Positions 1-6,835 are shown, counted from the stretch's first letter. The stretch: DNA of 8,866 nucleotides from Betaproteobacteria bacterium (GCA_023266245.1 JAHFRO010000041.1:12711-21576); one strand, 5' to 3'. Notes: a model not told the origin generated them from the sequence alone. Numbers and translations are program-made.

Positions 1-512
1 TGCCGCGCCTTGAACCGGCGCTGCGGCTTGCGCTGGGAGCGGCGTTTGAGATACGGCGCCAGCTCCTCCAGCGCCCTCTGGTAGACCTCGCGCTTGAACT
101 CGATTACCGCTTCCATCGGCGCCCAGTAATCGTTCCAGCGCCAGGCGTCGAACTCGGGTTTGCTGGAAGCGCGCAGGGACACGTCGCAGTCGCGGCCGAC
201 GAGCAGCAGCAGGAACCAGATCTGTTTTTGGCCGCGGTAGTTGCCACGCCACTCACGCCGGATCCACTGGCTGGGCACGTCGTAGCGCAGCCAGTCACGG
301 GTGCGCCCGAGGATGCGCACGTGCTGCGGGCTCAAGCCGACCTCTTCCTTGAGCTCGCGGTACATCGCCGCCTCCAGGGTTTCCCCCGGCTTGAGGCCTC
401 CCTGCGGAAACTGCCACGAATGCTCCTTGACCCGCTTGCCCCAGAAAACCTCGTTTTTCCAATTACATAGAATGATGCCGACGTTCGGGCGATATCCGCC
501 ACGATCAATCAT
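1..512 (-). CDS. rppH: RNA pyrophosphohydrolase RppH (3' part cut by window edge)
   Basis: Nudix hydrolase that removes pyrophosphate from the 5' triphosphate end of mRNA, making a 5' monophosphate that RNase E-type decay can attack. The frame starts at ATG 510–512 with MIDRGGYRPNVGIILCN, the near-invariant RppH N-terminus. The Nudix box is complete at residues 38–60 (GX5EX7REUXEEXGU pattern, with E44, R52, E53, E56, E57). It is followed by GRTRDWLRYDVP and REWRGNYRGQKQIWF, both typical of RppH rather than other Nudix enzymes. A purine-rich AGGGGGA lies six bases before the ATG. The 170 visible codons cover the whole catalytic domain; the basic tail runs off the window at base 1. The next gene upstream on the same strand is the spermidine-synthase-like gene, 190 bp away, so the two may share a transcript. 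I found no convincing promoter directly upstream. Confidence 0.96.
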   Translation of the reverse strand, partial: MIDRGGYRPNVGIILCNWKNEVFWGKRVKEHSWQFPQGGLKPGETLEAAMYRELKEEVGLSPQHVRILGRTRDWLRYDVPSQWIRREWRGNYRGQKQIWFLLLLVGRDCDVSLRASSKPEFDAWRWNDYWAPMEAVIEFKREVYQRALEELAPYLKRRSQRKPQRRFKAR

Positions 513-556
513 GGGAAATCCCCCTGACTTGGCCAGTTGACACGATTTTTTCACAA

Positions 557-568
557 TTCGCCGGCGAA
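557..568. promoter_or_regulatory. 12-bp perfect palindrome upstream of rppH
   Basis: TTCGCCGGCGAA is its own reverse complement. It is flanked by a T6 run (546–551) and an A run (567–573), so AT-rich arms bracket a GC-rich core about 45 bp upstream of the rppH start. It could be an operator or a small hairpin; nothing in the sequence decides which. A 12-bp palindrome in GC-rich DNA is not rare enough to prove function. Confidence 0.25.
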
Positions 569-593
569 AAAAAGCCTGGTCGCGCTAAAGCGG

Positions 594-628
594 GTTCCAC
601 GTTCCGAGTTCTGGGTTCAAGGTTATTG
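594..628 (+). repeat. Heptad repeat array A1 (GTTCNNN x5)
   Basis: Five consecutive 7-bp units begin at 594, 601, 608, 615 and 622. The first four have an exact GTTC core; the fifth begins GTTA. The three bases after the core vary. The period of 7 is kept without an indel. The array is the distal arm of an inverted pair with the array at 669–696, in the space between the spermidine-synthase-like gene and rppH. Confidence 0.8.
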
Positions 629-668
629 GCGTGGTGCGCCCATGAAGGCATCGCCCGCACCTGATCAC

Positions 669-696
669 TGAACTTTGAACCCGGAACTTTGAACCT
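669..696 (-). repeat. Heptad repeat array A2, inverted partner next to a stop codon
   Basis: Four units of the form NGAACNN begin at 669, 676, 683 and 690 with exact 7-bp spacing. They end six bases before the stop codon (703–705) of the minus-strand spermidine-synthase-like gene. Read in that gene's sense direction they are GTTCNNN units directly after the stop. Bases 671–694 match the reverse complement of 601–624 at 20 of 24 positions. Three of the four differences would be G–U pairs in RNA, so a 24-bp stem with a 46-nt loop is possible. Confidence 0.8.
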
Positions 697-702
697 GAAG
701 CT

Positions 703-1491
703 CTACAGGTAGAGCTGTTTCTCGTCGCAGCGGTTCATCTTGCGCAGGCCCTGCACGAACTTGACGAATTCAAGCCCGTAGCGCGCCTCGAGCTGACACG
801 CCTTCATGGCAAGATCGTCCCAGTGAGGGTTACCCGGAGGGTCGCGAAACGCGAACACGATGATGTTGCCCGGCTTCTCCGCCGGCAGGCACAGCGTGCC
901 CGCGGGAAACGCCGTTTCGATGCGCTCGAGATAGTCGTTGAATTTGCGGTCGCTGCCCCACAGGTTCACCACCAGCACGCCGCGCGCATCGAGCCGCCCC
1001 CGGCACGCATCGTAGAATGCCGGGGAGGACAGCTCTTCGACCTGGGATTCTCCGTCGTAGCCGTCGACCACGATCACATCGGCGGCCGCAGCGGCCTGCA
1101 CCATGTGTTCCGCGCCGTCGCCGACGCGCACCGTGAGCCGCTCGTCGTCCGGCGGCACGTGGAAGTGCAGGCGCGCGATCGTCACCACCCGCAGGTTGAT
1201 TTCCACCGCCTCGATCCTCACCCACGGCATGCGGTGATAGATGAACTTGAGGACCGAGCCTCCGCCCAGGCCCACCATCAGCACCCGCTGTGGTTGCTCG
1301 TTGAACAGCAGAAACGCCATCATGCTGCGGGTGTAGGCGAGCTCCAGGTCATTGGGGCGCGCGAGCCGCATCGAGCTCTGGATGGTATCGCTGCCGATGT
1401 GCAGCGACCTTACCCCGAACTTCTCCGTTACGTACACCGTTTCGGCGTCACCCGCGGGCTTGCGCAACCGCCATCTGGAGAAAAACTTCAT
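703..1491 (-). CDS. Spermidine-synthase-like protein, methyltransferase fold
   Basis: A 262-residue protein with the Rossmann fold of the polyamine aminopropyltransferase/SAM methyltransferase group. The nucleotide-binding loop is VLMVGLGGGSVLKF (residues 70–83), followed by the acidic strand end AVEIN (E97), VGDGAEHM (123–130) and VIVVDGYDGES (139–149). The D143-x-x-D146 spacing recalls the catalytic DSTD of SpeE. However, the Asp of the SpeE GGGDGG loop is not present, and the N-terminal YHE-type substrate gate is replaced by NDLELAYTRSM (47–57). Aminopropyl transfer is therefore uncertain, and the substrate cannot be named. There is no signal peptide or membrane segment, so it is likely cytoplasmic. 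The ATG at 1489–1491 lacks a clear Shine–Dalgarno site. It is divergent from proS (62 bp apart) and co-directional with rppH; no polyamine genes (speA, speD) are nearby. Confidence 0.85.
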   Translation of the reverse strand: MKFFSRWRLRKPAGDAETVYVTEKFGVRSLHIGSDTIQSSMRLARPNDLELAYTRSMMAFLLFNEQPQRVLMVGLGGGSVLKFIYHRMPWVRIEAVEINLRVVTIARLHFHVPPDDERLTVRVGDGAEHMVQAAAAADVIVVDGYDGESQVEELSSPAFYDACRGRLDARGVLVVNLWGSDRKFNDYLERIETAFPAGTLCLPAEKPGNIIVFAFRDPPGNPHWDDLAMKACQLEARYGLEFVKFVQGLRKMNRCDEKQLYL

Positions 1492-1501
1492 GCCGTTGTT
1501 C

Positions 1502-1529
1502 TTGGGACCGATGCCTTCGGTAGAATAAT
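1502..1529 (+). promoter_or_regulatory. Possible sigma-70 promoter of proS
   Basis: TTGGGA at 1502–1507 and AATAAT at 1524–1529 are separated by 16 bp (4/6 and 5/6 matches to the consensus hexamers). A start site near 1536 would leave a leader of under 20 nt before the proS ATG at 1554. No good Shine–Dalgarno sequence is visible in that leader. The assignment rests on motif matches only. Confidence 0.4.
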
Positions 1530-1553
1530 GGCTTTTCGTGGCCCGTAACAGTC

Positions 1554-3266
1554 ATGCGCGTTTCGCGGTTCTACCTCTCCACGCTCAAGGAAGCGCCGGC
1601 CGAAGCCGAGGTGGTGAGCCACCAGCTCATGCTGCGCGCGGGGCTGGTCAAGCGGCTCACCAGCGGCGTCTACACCTGGATGCCGCTGGGGCTGCGCGTG
1701 CTGCGCAAGGTGGAAGCGATCGTGCGCGAAGAGATGAACGCGAGCGGCGCGATCGAGCTGCTGATGCCCGCGGTGCAGCCGGCCGAGCTGTGGCAGGAGT
1801 CGGGGCGCTGGGAGCAGTACGGGCCGGAGCTGCTGCGCCTCAAGGACCGCCACCAGCGCGACTTCTGCTTCGGTCCCACGCATGAGGAAGTGGTGAGCGA
1901 CGTGGTGCGGCGCGAGGTGAAGAGCTACCGGCAGTTGCCGCTTAACCTCTATCAGATCCAGGCCAAGTTCCGCGACGAGATCCGGCCGCGCTTCGGCGTG
2001 ATGCGCGCGCGCGAATTCATCATGAAGGACGCCTATTCCTTCCACGCGGACAAGGCAAGCCTGGACGAGACCTACCGTGAGATGTACGACTGCTACTCGC
2101 GCATCTTCACGCGGCTGGGGCTGAAGTTCCGCGCGGTGGCGGCCGACACCGGCGCGATCGGCGGCACCGGCTCGCATGAGTTCCACGTGCTCGCCGACTC
2201 GGGCGAGGACGCGATCGCCTACTGCCCCGCCTCGGACTACGCCGCCAACATCGAGCTCGCCGAGGCGGTGGCGCCCGCCGCGCCACGCCCGGCAGCGCGC
2301 GCGGCGCTCGAGCGCGCGCATACGCCCGGGGTGAGGACGATCGCCGACTTGTGCGCGTTTCTGAAAATCCCGGCGCAGCGAACGGTGAAGGCAGTGGTGG
2401 TCGATGGCACCGACGGCCGGCCGGTCCTGTTGATGGTGCGCGGCGATCACGAGCTCAATCTCGTCAAGACGGGGAAACTTGAGCAAGTAAAGAAGCCGGT
2501 CACGTTCTCGTCAACCGAGGCGATCCGCGCCCTGTTCGGCGCCGAGCCAGGCTCACTCGGCCCCTTGGGTTTCAAGGGCAAGGTCATTGCCGATCGCGCG
2601 GTCGCCGCGATGGCCGATTTCATCATCGGGGCCAACCAGAACGACTACCACTACACCGGCGCGAATGTCGGGCGCGATTTCCCGGAGCCGGCCGTGGCCG
2701 ACATCCGCAACGTGGTGGCGGGCGACGCGAGCCCCGACGGCAAGGGCGTGCTCGAGATCTGCCGCGGCATCGAAGTCGGGCACATTTTCCAGCTGCGCAC
2801 CCAGTACTCGAGCACGATGAACCTCAACTTCCTCGACGAGTCGGGGACCTCGCGGGTGATGGAGATGGGCTGCTACGGCATCGGCGTGACGCGCATCGTC
2901 GCCGCGGCGATCGAGCAGAACCATGACGAGCGCGGCATCATCTTCCCGCGCGCGATGGCGCCGTTCGAGCTCGCGCTGGTGCCGATCGGCATGGGCAAGA
3001 GCGCGCAGGTACGCGAGACCGTCGAGCGGCTCTACCGTGACCTCACCACGGCGGGAATCGACGTGCTGCTCGATGACCGCGACGAGCGGCCGGGCGTCGC
3101 ATTCGCCGACATGGAATTGATCGGCATTCCCCAGCGCGTGGTGGTCGGTGAGCGGGGTCTGAAGAACGGGAGCATCGAGTACCAGGCGCGGGGCAGTCTC
3201 AAGGCCGAGACCATCGCCTTGCAAGATGCGGTTAAATACGTAAAATCAAGGATATGCGGAGATTAG
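1554..3266 (+). CDS. proS: Prolyl-tRNA synthetase with editing domain
   Basis: Charges tRNA-Pro with proline in the cytoplasm. At 570 residues it is full length for the bacterial type with an inserted editing domain. The N-terminus MRVSRFYLSTLKEAP aligns directly with the E. coli enzyme, which fixes the start. Class II motif 2 is visible around FRDEIRPRFGVMR and EFIMKDAYSFH (139–164), with the conserved GPTHEE at 107–112. Motif 3 is GCYGIGVTRIVAAAIEQ (439–455). The editing domain lies about 220–400 and keeps K279, the editing lysine of E. coli ProRS, together with RGDHELN (296–302). The anticodon-binding domain (about 470–565) has LLDDRDERPGVAFADMELIG. All key parts are intact. The Shine–Dalgarno site is poor, and the last 13 bp overlap the transglycosylase gene. 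Confidence 0.98.
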   Translation: MRVSRFYLSTLKEAPAEAEVVSHQLMLRAGLVKRLTSGVYTWMPLGLRVLRKVEAIVREEMNASGAIELLMPAVQPAELWQESGRWEQYGPELLRLKDRHQRDFCFGPTHEEVVSDVVRREVKSYRQLPLNLYQIQAKFRDEIRPRFGVMRAREFIMKDAYSFHADKASLDETYREMYDCYSRIFTRLGLKFRAVAADTGAIGGTGSHEFHVLADSGEDAIAYCPASDYAANIELAEAVAPAAPRPAARAALERAHTPGVRTIADLCAFLKIPAQRTVKAVVVDGTDGRPVLLMVRGDHELNLVKTGKLEQVKKPVTFSSTEAIRALFGAEPGSLGPLGFKGKVIADRAVAAMADFIIGANQNDYHYTGANVGRDFPEPAVADIRNVVAGDASPDGKGVLEICRGIEVGHIFQLRTQYSSTMNLNFLDESGTSRVMEMGCYGIGVTRIVAAAIEQNHDERGIIFPRAMAPFELALVPIGMGKSAQVRETVERLYRDLTTAGIDVLLDDRDERPGVAFADMELIGIPQRVVVGERGLKNGSIEYQARGSLKAETIALQDAVKYVKSRICGD

Positions 3267-3922
3267 ATCGCGCCACGCGTCGACTGCTGTGGGCACTCGC
3301 TCTAGCGGCGCCGGCAACTGTGTTTGCCGGCGCGCAGATCTACGAGCCGCTGTCGGCGAGCGTGCGGGCCGTGCTGCACAAGGCGATCTCCGATCAGGCC
3401 GCGCCCTATCTTGCGTTCGACACCGAGCAAGAGGCGCGGCAGTGGCTCGCCGCGATGTCGAAGCGGCTCGCCGCGCGCATGCCCGACCGGGTGGCACGCG
3501 AGGAATTCCTGATCACGACGCACTATGAAGCCAAACGCGCCGGCCTCGACCCCCAGCTGGTGCTGGGGCTGATCCAGGTCGAGAGCAACTTCCGCAAGTA
3601 CGCGGTCTCGCGCGCCGGCGCCCGCGGCTACATGCAGGTGATGCCGTTCTGGGTCAGATTGATCGGCAACAAGGACCATAACCTGTTCCACCTGCGCACC
3701 AATCTGCGCTACGGCTGCGTGATCCTGCGCCACTATCTGGACCGGGAGAACGGTGATCTCTATCGCGCGCTCGGCCGCTACAACGGCAGCCTCGGCCAGG
3801 CCGAGTATCCGACCCTGGTGGTGCGCGCCTGGCAGCGCGACTGGCACTATCCGTTGCGTACCGCCGGCGGCCTTGCACGCGCCGATGTGCGCGACCGACC
3901 GTTGCCCCGCTCTGCTTCCTGA
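3254..3922 (+). CDS. Secreted lytic transglycosylase, SLT domain
   Basis: Peptidoglycan-cleaving enzyme of the soluble lytic transglycosylase fold, 222 residues. A basic n-region (MRRLDRATRR) and hydrophobic core LLWALALAAPATVFA form a signal peptide with likely cleavage after A25 (VFA), so it acts in the periplasm. The SLT domain spans about 85–195: LGLIQVESNF carries the catalytic E110, followed by GARGYMQVMP (122–131), the tyrosine variant of the usual GLMQVMP, and RYNGSLG (175–181), the AYNGG-type motif. The residues between 27 and 85 are helical and not recognised. The gene starts inside proS with a 13-bp overlap. AAGGA ends one base before the ATG, closer than normal, so translation probably depends on ribosomes finishing proS. 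It is likely co-transcribed with proS. Which transglycosylase subfamily it belongs to is not clear. Confidence 0.9.
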   Translation: MRRLDRATRRLLWALALAAPATVFAGAQIYEPLSASVRAVLHKAISDQAAPYLAFDTEQEARQWLAAMSKRLAARMPDRVAREEFLITTHYEAKRAGLDPQLVLGLIQVESNFRKYAVSRAGARGYMQVMPFWVRLIGNKDHNLFHLRTNLRYGCVILRHYLDRENGDLYRALGRYNGSLGQAEYPTLVVRAWQRDWHYPLRTAGGLARADVRDRPLPRSAS

Positions 3923-3934
3923 CTCGCTGATGAA

Positions 3935-5194
3935 CTAAACCGCCTGTATGCGCATCGGGCTGACCGACACTTCCGTCGGCATCGCCTGGTGGAACAGCTC
4001 CTCGAGCGAGAGCAGCAGGCTCTCCTCAATGCTGCCGGCAAGCGTAAGCGCAAGCTGATCGAGCTCCTGTCCCGACTGCCGCGTCGGCAGCTTGGCGCCG
4101 GCGCGGAACACGAACAGGTGATAGACGTCGGCGACGCTGATCTCCGCCGCGTCACGGATCAGAGTCCAGCCGTGCGCCACCTTCCCCGCCCAGTGCGCCG
4201 TGCTCATCGTGTCCAGGATCACCTCGATCCGGTCTAGCGGCAGCTTGACGATGGCATGCAGGCGAAACACGGTGACGATCTCGCCCGTGCGGTGCGCCTC
4301 CCACAATATGCGCAGGATCTGCAGCGCGTCGAGGAACTGTGCTCCGGGAACCGGTTCGACCTGCGAGGCGCGCTCGCGCCATTCCGGCATCACCGCCGCC
4401 GACACCGCGCCGAACAGCACCACCAGCCACGAGAGGTAGATCCACAACAGGAAGATCGGGACGCTGGCGAACGCGCCGTAGACCAGTTTGTAGGTCGGAA
4501 ACTGGGTAACGTAGACCGCGAAGCCGTGCTTCATGCCCTCGAACGCCATGGCCGCCAGGAAGCCGCCGGAGAGCGCGTCGCGCACCAGGACACGCCGGTT
4601 CGGCAGCGTGATGTAGAGGAAAGCGAACGCGAGCCCGGTGAGCAGGATGGGAACGACCTTGAGCAGCACCAGCGCGGCGTAGGGGACGTCCTTCACCAGG
4701 CCGAGCGAGAGGCTCACCACCCAGGAGGTGAGCGACAGGCTCGCTCCGATCAGGATCGGGCCCACGGTGAGCAGCGCCCAGTAGATGAATACGCGCTGCA
4801 CCGTGGTCCGCGGGCGGGGCACGCGCCAGATCTGATTGAAGGCACGGTCTATCGTCATCATCACGATCATCGCCGTGACGAACAGGAACAGGATGCCGAC
4901 GGTGGTCAGCTTGGCCGCATTTTCCGTGAACTGCTCGGTGTAAGCGGCGATAGCCCCGGCCGATTCCGGCAGCATGTTCTTGAGCAGGAACTGCTCGATG
5001 TGCCCGATCAGTTCGTGGAACACCGGGAATGCCGAGATCAGCGTCAGCGCCACGGTGATGATCGGCACGATCGCGAGCAGGGTGGTGAAAGTGAGGCTGG
5101 AGGCGACCTGCAGGCAGCGGTCCTCGTCGAAGCGCCGCCACACCATGCGCGCGAAATCGACCAGCGGCGGGGATTTCTTCAGCTTCAGCAACAC
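3935..5194 (-). CDS. yihY: YihY/BrkB-family inner membrane protein
   Basis: Integral membrane protein, 419 residues, of the YihY (BrkB) family once mislabelled RNase BN; its molecular role is not established. Hydrophobic segments lie near residues 33–57, 96–116, 135–166, 174–197, 205–228 and 238–268, consistent with six helices. Family signatures visible are RRVLVRDALSGGFLAA (200–215) and LWIYLSWLVVLFGA (250–263). The last ~150 residues are soluble and include a helix-rich, winged-helix-like stretch (about 285–365), as in the long proteobacterial members. The start is GTG at 5192–5194 with GAGGA four bases upstream, followed by a basic N-terminus (LLKLKK) that fits cytoplasmic placement. The gene converges on the transglycosylase gene with 12 bp between stops and no terminator, and is divergent from the wrbA-type gene. 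Confidence 0.93.
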   Translation of the reverse strand: MLLKLKKSPPLVDFARMVWRRFDEDRCLQVASSLTFTTLLAIVPIITVALTLISAFPVFHELIGHIEQFLLKNMLPESAGAIAAYTEQFTENAAKLTTVGILFLFVTAMIVMMTIDRAFNQIWRVPRPRTTVQRVFIYWALLTVGPILIGASLSLTSWVVSLSLGLVKDVPYAALVLLKVVPILLTGLAFAFLYITLPNRRVLVRDALSGGFLAAMAFEGMKHGFAVYVTQFPTYKLVYGAFASVPIFLLWIYLSWLVVLFGAVSAAVMPEWRERASQVEPVPGAQFLDALQILRILWEAHRTGEIVTVFRLHAIVKLPLDRIEVILDTMSTAHWAGKVAHGWTLIRDAAEISVADVYHLFVFRAGAKLPTRQSGQELDQLALTLAGSIEESLLLSLEELFHQAMPTEVSVSPMRIQAV

Positions 5195-5238
5195 GTCGTC
5201 CTCGGCAAGGGGAAGGCGGAACCGATCTCAATCCCGTT

Positions 5239-5267
5239 TTGGCCACAACGCATCGCGCGGGTATTAT
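5239..5267 (+). promoter_or_regulatory. Possible sigma-70 promoter of the wrbA-hugZ pair
   Basis: TTGGCC (5239–5244) and TATTAT (5262–5267) are 17 bp apart, matching the −35 and −10 consensus at 4/6 and 5/6. A second, perfect TATAAT occurs at 5281–5286, but the only TTGA-like hexamer before it (5267–5272) is just 8 bp away, so it lacks a proper −35. Either could act; the AT-rich stretch 5262–5290 stands out in GC-rich DNA and marks the promoter region of the divergent pair. Confidence 0.45.
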
Positions 5268-5309
5268 TGAGATAGGTTCATATAATACTCTCGAACCCCC
5301 GCCAGCACG

Positions 5310-5903
5310 ATGAAGGAAATCCTCGTCCTCTACTACAGTCACACCGGCGCGGTGAAGGAGATGGCGCGGCTCGTCGCGCGCGGCGTGGAGCAGGTGGAAG
5401 GCTGCGCCGCGCGCGTGCGCACCGTGCCCAGGGTCTCCACCGTGTGCGAAGCGGCGGAGAGCGCCGTACCCGACTCGGGCGCGCCGTACGCCGAGCTTAA
5501 GGACCTCGAAGAATGCGTCGGGATCGCGCTGGGCTCGCCGACGCGCTTCGGCAACATGGCGGCGCCGATGAAGTACTTCTGGGATTCGACCGGCGAGCTG
5601 TGGCTGAAGGGCACGCTCTCGGGCAAGCCCGCCGCGGTGTTCACCTCCACCGCGAGCCTGCACGGCGGACAGGAAACCACCCTCGTCTCGATGATGCTGC
5701 CGCTGCTCCATCATGGCATGGTGATCGTGGGCCTGCCCTATACCGAAGCCGAGCTGTTCACCACCGCTGGCGGCGGCACGCCGTACGGCGCAAGCCACCA
5801 TGCGGGCTCCGCCGGCGAGCGGCTGATCACCGAACCCGAGCGCAAGCTCTGCCTCGCGCTCGGGCGCCGGCTCGCAGAAACCGCGTTGAAGCTGGCGAAA
5901 TGA
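5310..5903 (+). CDS. wrbA: WrbA-type NAD(P)H:quinone oxidoreductase
   Basis: Flavodoxin-like enzyme of 197 residues that binds FMN and reduces quinones by two electrons, keeping them from redox cycling. The N-terminal strand and phosphate-binding loop are ILVLYYSHTGAVKEMA (4–19). The FMN-contacting loops GSPTRFGNMAAPMKYFWD and TSTASLHGGQET, and the GMVIVGLPY and AGGGTPYGASHHAG blocks, all follow in WrbA order. The length matches the family (E. coli WrbA is about 198). The SHTGAV loop differs from SMYGH of E. coli WrbA, so this is a betaproteobacterial relative rather than a strict orthologue. No strong Shine–Dalgarno site precedes the ATG. The stop overlaps the next start as ATGA, so the two genes are translationally coupled. 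The protein should be cytoplasmic. Confidence 0.9.
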   Translation: MKEILVLYYSHTGAVKEMARLVARGVEQVEGCAARVRTVPRVSTVCEAAESAVPDSGAPYAELKDLEECVGIALGSPTRFGNMAAPMKYFWDSTGELWLKGTLSGKPAAVFTSTASLHGGQETTLVSMMLPLLHHGMVIVGLPYTEAELFTTAGGGTPYGASHHAGSAGERLITEPERKLCLALGRRLAETALKLAK

Positions 5904-6598
5904 ACGAGGGCGTTGACGCGCGGCGTTATCTGCGGGGCCGGCGTCACGGCGTGCTCTCCACCATTTCGACGAAGCTTGAAGGTTATCCCTTTGGCTCGGT
6001 CGTCCCGTTTGTCCTTGACCACGAGGGTCGGCCCGTGCTTCTCGTCTCGCGGCTTGCCGAGCACACCAGGAACATGAACGCTGATCCCCGCGTAAGCCTG
6101 CTGGTTCACGAAGAAACGAACGAGGTTCAGGCGAATGCGCGGCTGACGCTGGTGGGTGAAGCATGCCGCACCGAAGACCAGCGGGCGCAGCGCAGCCGGT
6201 ATCTACGCTACTTCCCGGGGGCGGAACGGCTGCTCGCCCTAGGCGATTTCGCGTTCTACGCGATTACGCCTCGTGCCCTGCGCTTCATCGGCGGCTTCGG
6301 AGACATCCACTGGGTCTCGAAGGAAGCCTACGCGCCTCCCGTAAACGCACTCGCCGGCGCGGAGGAATCCGTTCTTGCACACATGAATCAGGACCACGCG
6401 CACAATCTGCGCGACTACTGCCGGCACTATCACGGCAGAACACCGCAGAGCGTCGAGATGATCGGGATCGACTGCGACGGTTTCGACGCGCGGGCTGACG
6501 GTGAAATGCTGCGCTTCGACTTCAAAAATCCCGTCACCAGCGCGGCGGGCGCGCGCGCGGCGCTCACGGCGATGGCAAGGAATGCCCGTAGCGCCTGA
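5900..6598 (+). CDS. HugZ-like split-barrel protein with DUF2470 tail
   Basis: A 232-residue protein. The N-terminal part (about 5–145) is a pyridoxamine-phosphate-oxidase-like split barrel: GVLSTISTKLEGYPFGSVVP, LLVSRLAEHTRNM and DPRVSLLVHE are typical. The C-terminal part (about 150–225) is DUF2470, with HMNQDHAHNLRDYC (161–174) and IGIDCDGFDARADG. This architecture is that of HugZ heme-degrading enzymes and related flavin- or heme-binding proteins. The chain stops at NARSA and has no histidine in the last 50 residues, so the C-terminal heme-ligand loop of Helicobacter HugZ is not visible and heme oxygenase activity is uncertain. The ATG at 5900 overlaps the wrbA stop (ATGA), which sets the start even though the frame stays open far upstream. 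Pairing with a quinone reductase suggests a shared redox or flavin role. Confidence 0.88.
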   Translation: MNEGVDARRYLRGRRHGVLSTISTKLEGYPFGSVVPFVLDHEGRPVLLVSRLAEHTRNMNADPRVSLLVHEETNEVQANARLTLVGEACRTEDQRAQRSRYLRYFPGAERLLALGDFAFYAITPRALRFIGGFGDIHWVSKEAYAPPVNALAGAEESVLAHMNQDHAHNLRDYCRHYHGRTPQSVEMIGIDCDGFDARADGEMLRFDFKNPVTSAAGARAALTAMARNARSA

Positions 6599-6634
6599 GC
6601 TGCCGCATCACCTGCTCGGCGGCGACGACATCCA

Positions 6635-6835
6635 CTAGCGCCGGAAGATCCACAGGATGAGCGTGATCACCAGCGAGATCAGAATGCTGGTGGTGATCGG
6701 AAAATAGAACGTGTAGCCCTTGCGCTCGAGCTTGACGTCGCCGGGGAGGTTGCCCAGGCCGAGCTTGGCGAGCAGCGGCCAAAGCAGTCCCAAAGCCACC
6801 AGGATGATTCCAATAGTAATCAGCCACTTTGCCAT
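6635..6835 (-). CDS. DUF2905 small membrane protein
   Basis: A 66-residue protein of the DUF2905 family, function unknown. Helix 1 covers about residues 4–24 (LITIGIILVALGLLWPLL) and helix 2 about 49–64 (TSILISLVITLILWIF). Between them is the family signature GLGNLPGDVKLERKG followed by YTFYFPITTS. Both ends are basic (MAK, FRR), which favours a hairpin with both termini in the cytoplasm. The length is normal for the family. The Shine–Dalgarno region before the ATG is weak. It converges on the HugZ-like gene (36 bp between stops) and is divergent from the kinase-like/BON gene (130 bp). The open frame on the same strand at 6564–6857 overlaps it in another frame and has no family match that I recognise. 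Confidence 0.9.
   Translation of the reverse strand: MAKWLITIGIILVALGLLWPLLAKLGLGNLPGDVKLERKGYTFYFPITTSILISLVITLILWIFRR

Noticed and set aside
566..580. Poly-A/T run as a terminator of the spermidine-synthase-like transcript
   Set aside because: Read on the minus strand, the T7 run is not directly preceded by a stable GC-rich hairpin.
1488..2486. 332-codon minus-strand open frame opposite proS
   Set aside because: It lies antisense to the unambiguous proS; the His/Arg/Ala-rich composition is what GC-rich antisense frames give, and no family motif is visible.
3964..3979. CCGAC/GTCGG hairpin as a terminator for the transglycosylase gene
   Set aside because: It is a 5-bp stem inside the yihY coding region and no T tract follows.
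5281..5286. Perfect TATAAT as main −10 of the wrbA-type gene
   Set aside because: No −35 hexamer at 15–19 bp; the TATTAT at 5262–5267 has a better-spaced partner. It is kept only as a mention in the promoter entry.
5513..5899. Upstream extension of the HugZ-like frame
   Set aside because: Homology starts after the ATG at 5900, which overlaps the wrbA stop as ATGA; the upstream part lies inside wrbA in another frame.
4152..6164. 670-codon minus-strand open frame
   Set aside because: It crosses yihY in another frame and runs antisense to the whole wrbA-type gene; the Arg/Ala/Gly-rich sequence is a shadow of well-recognised genes.
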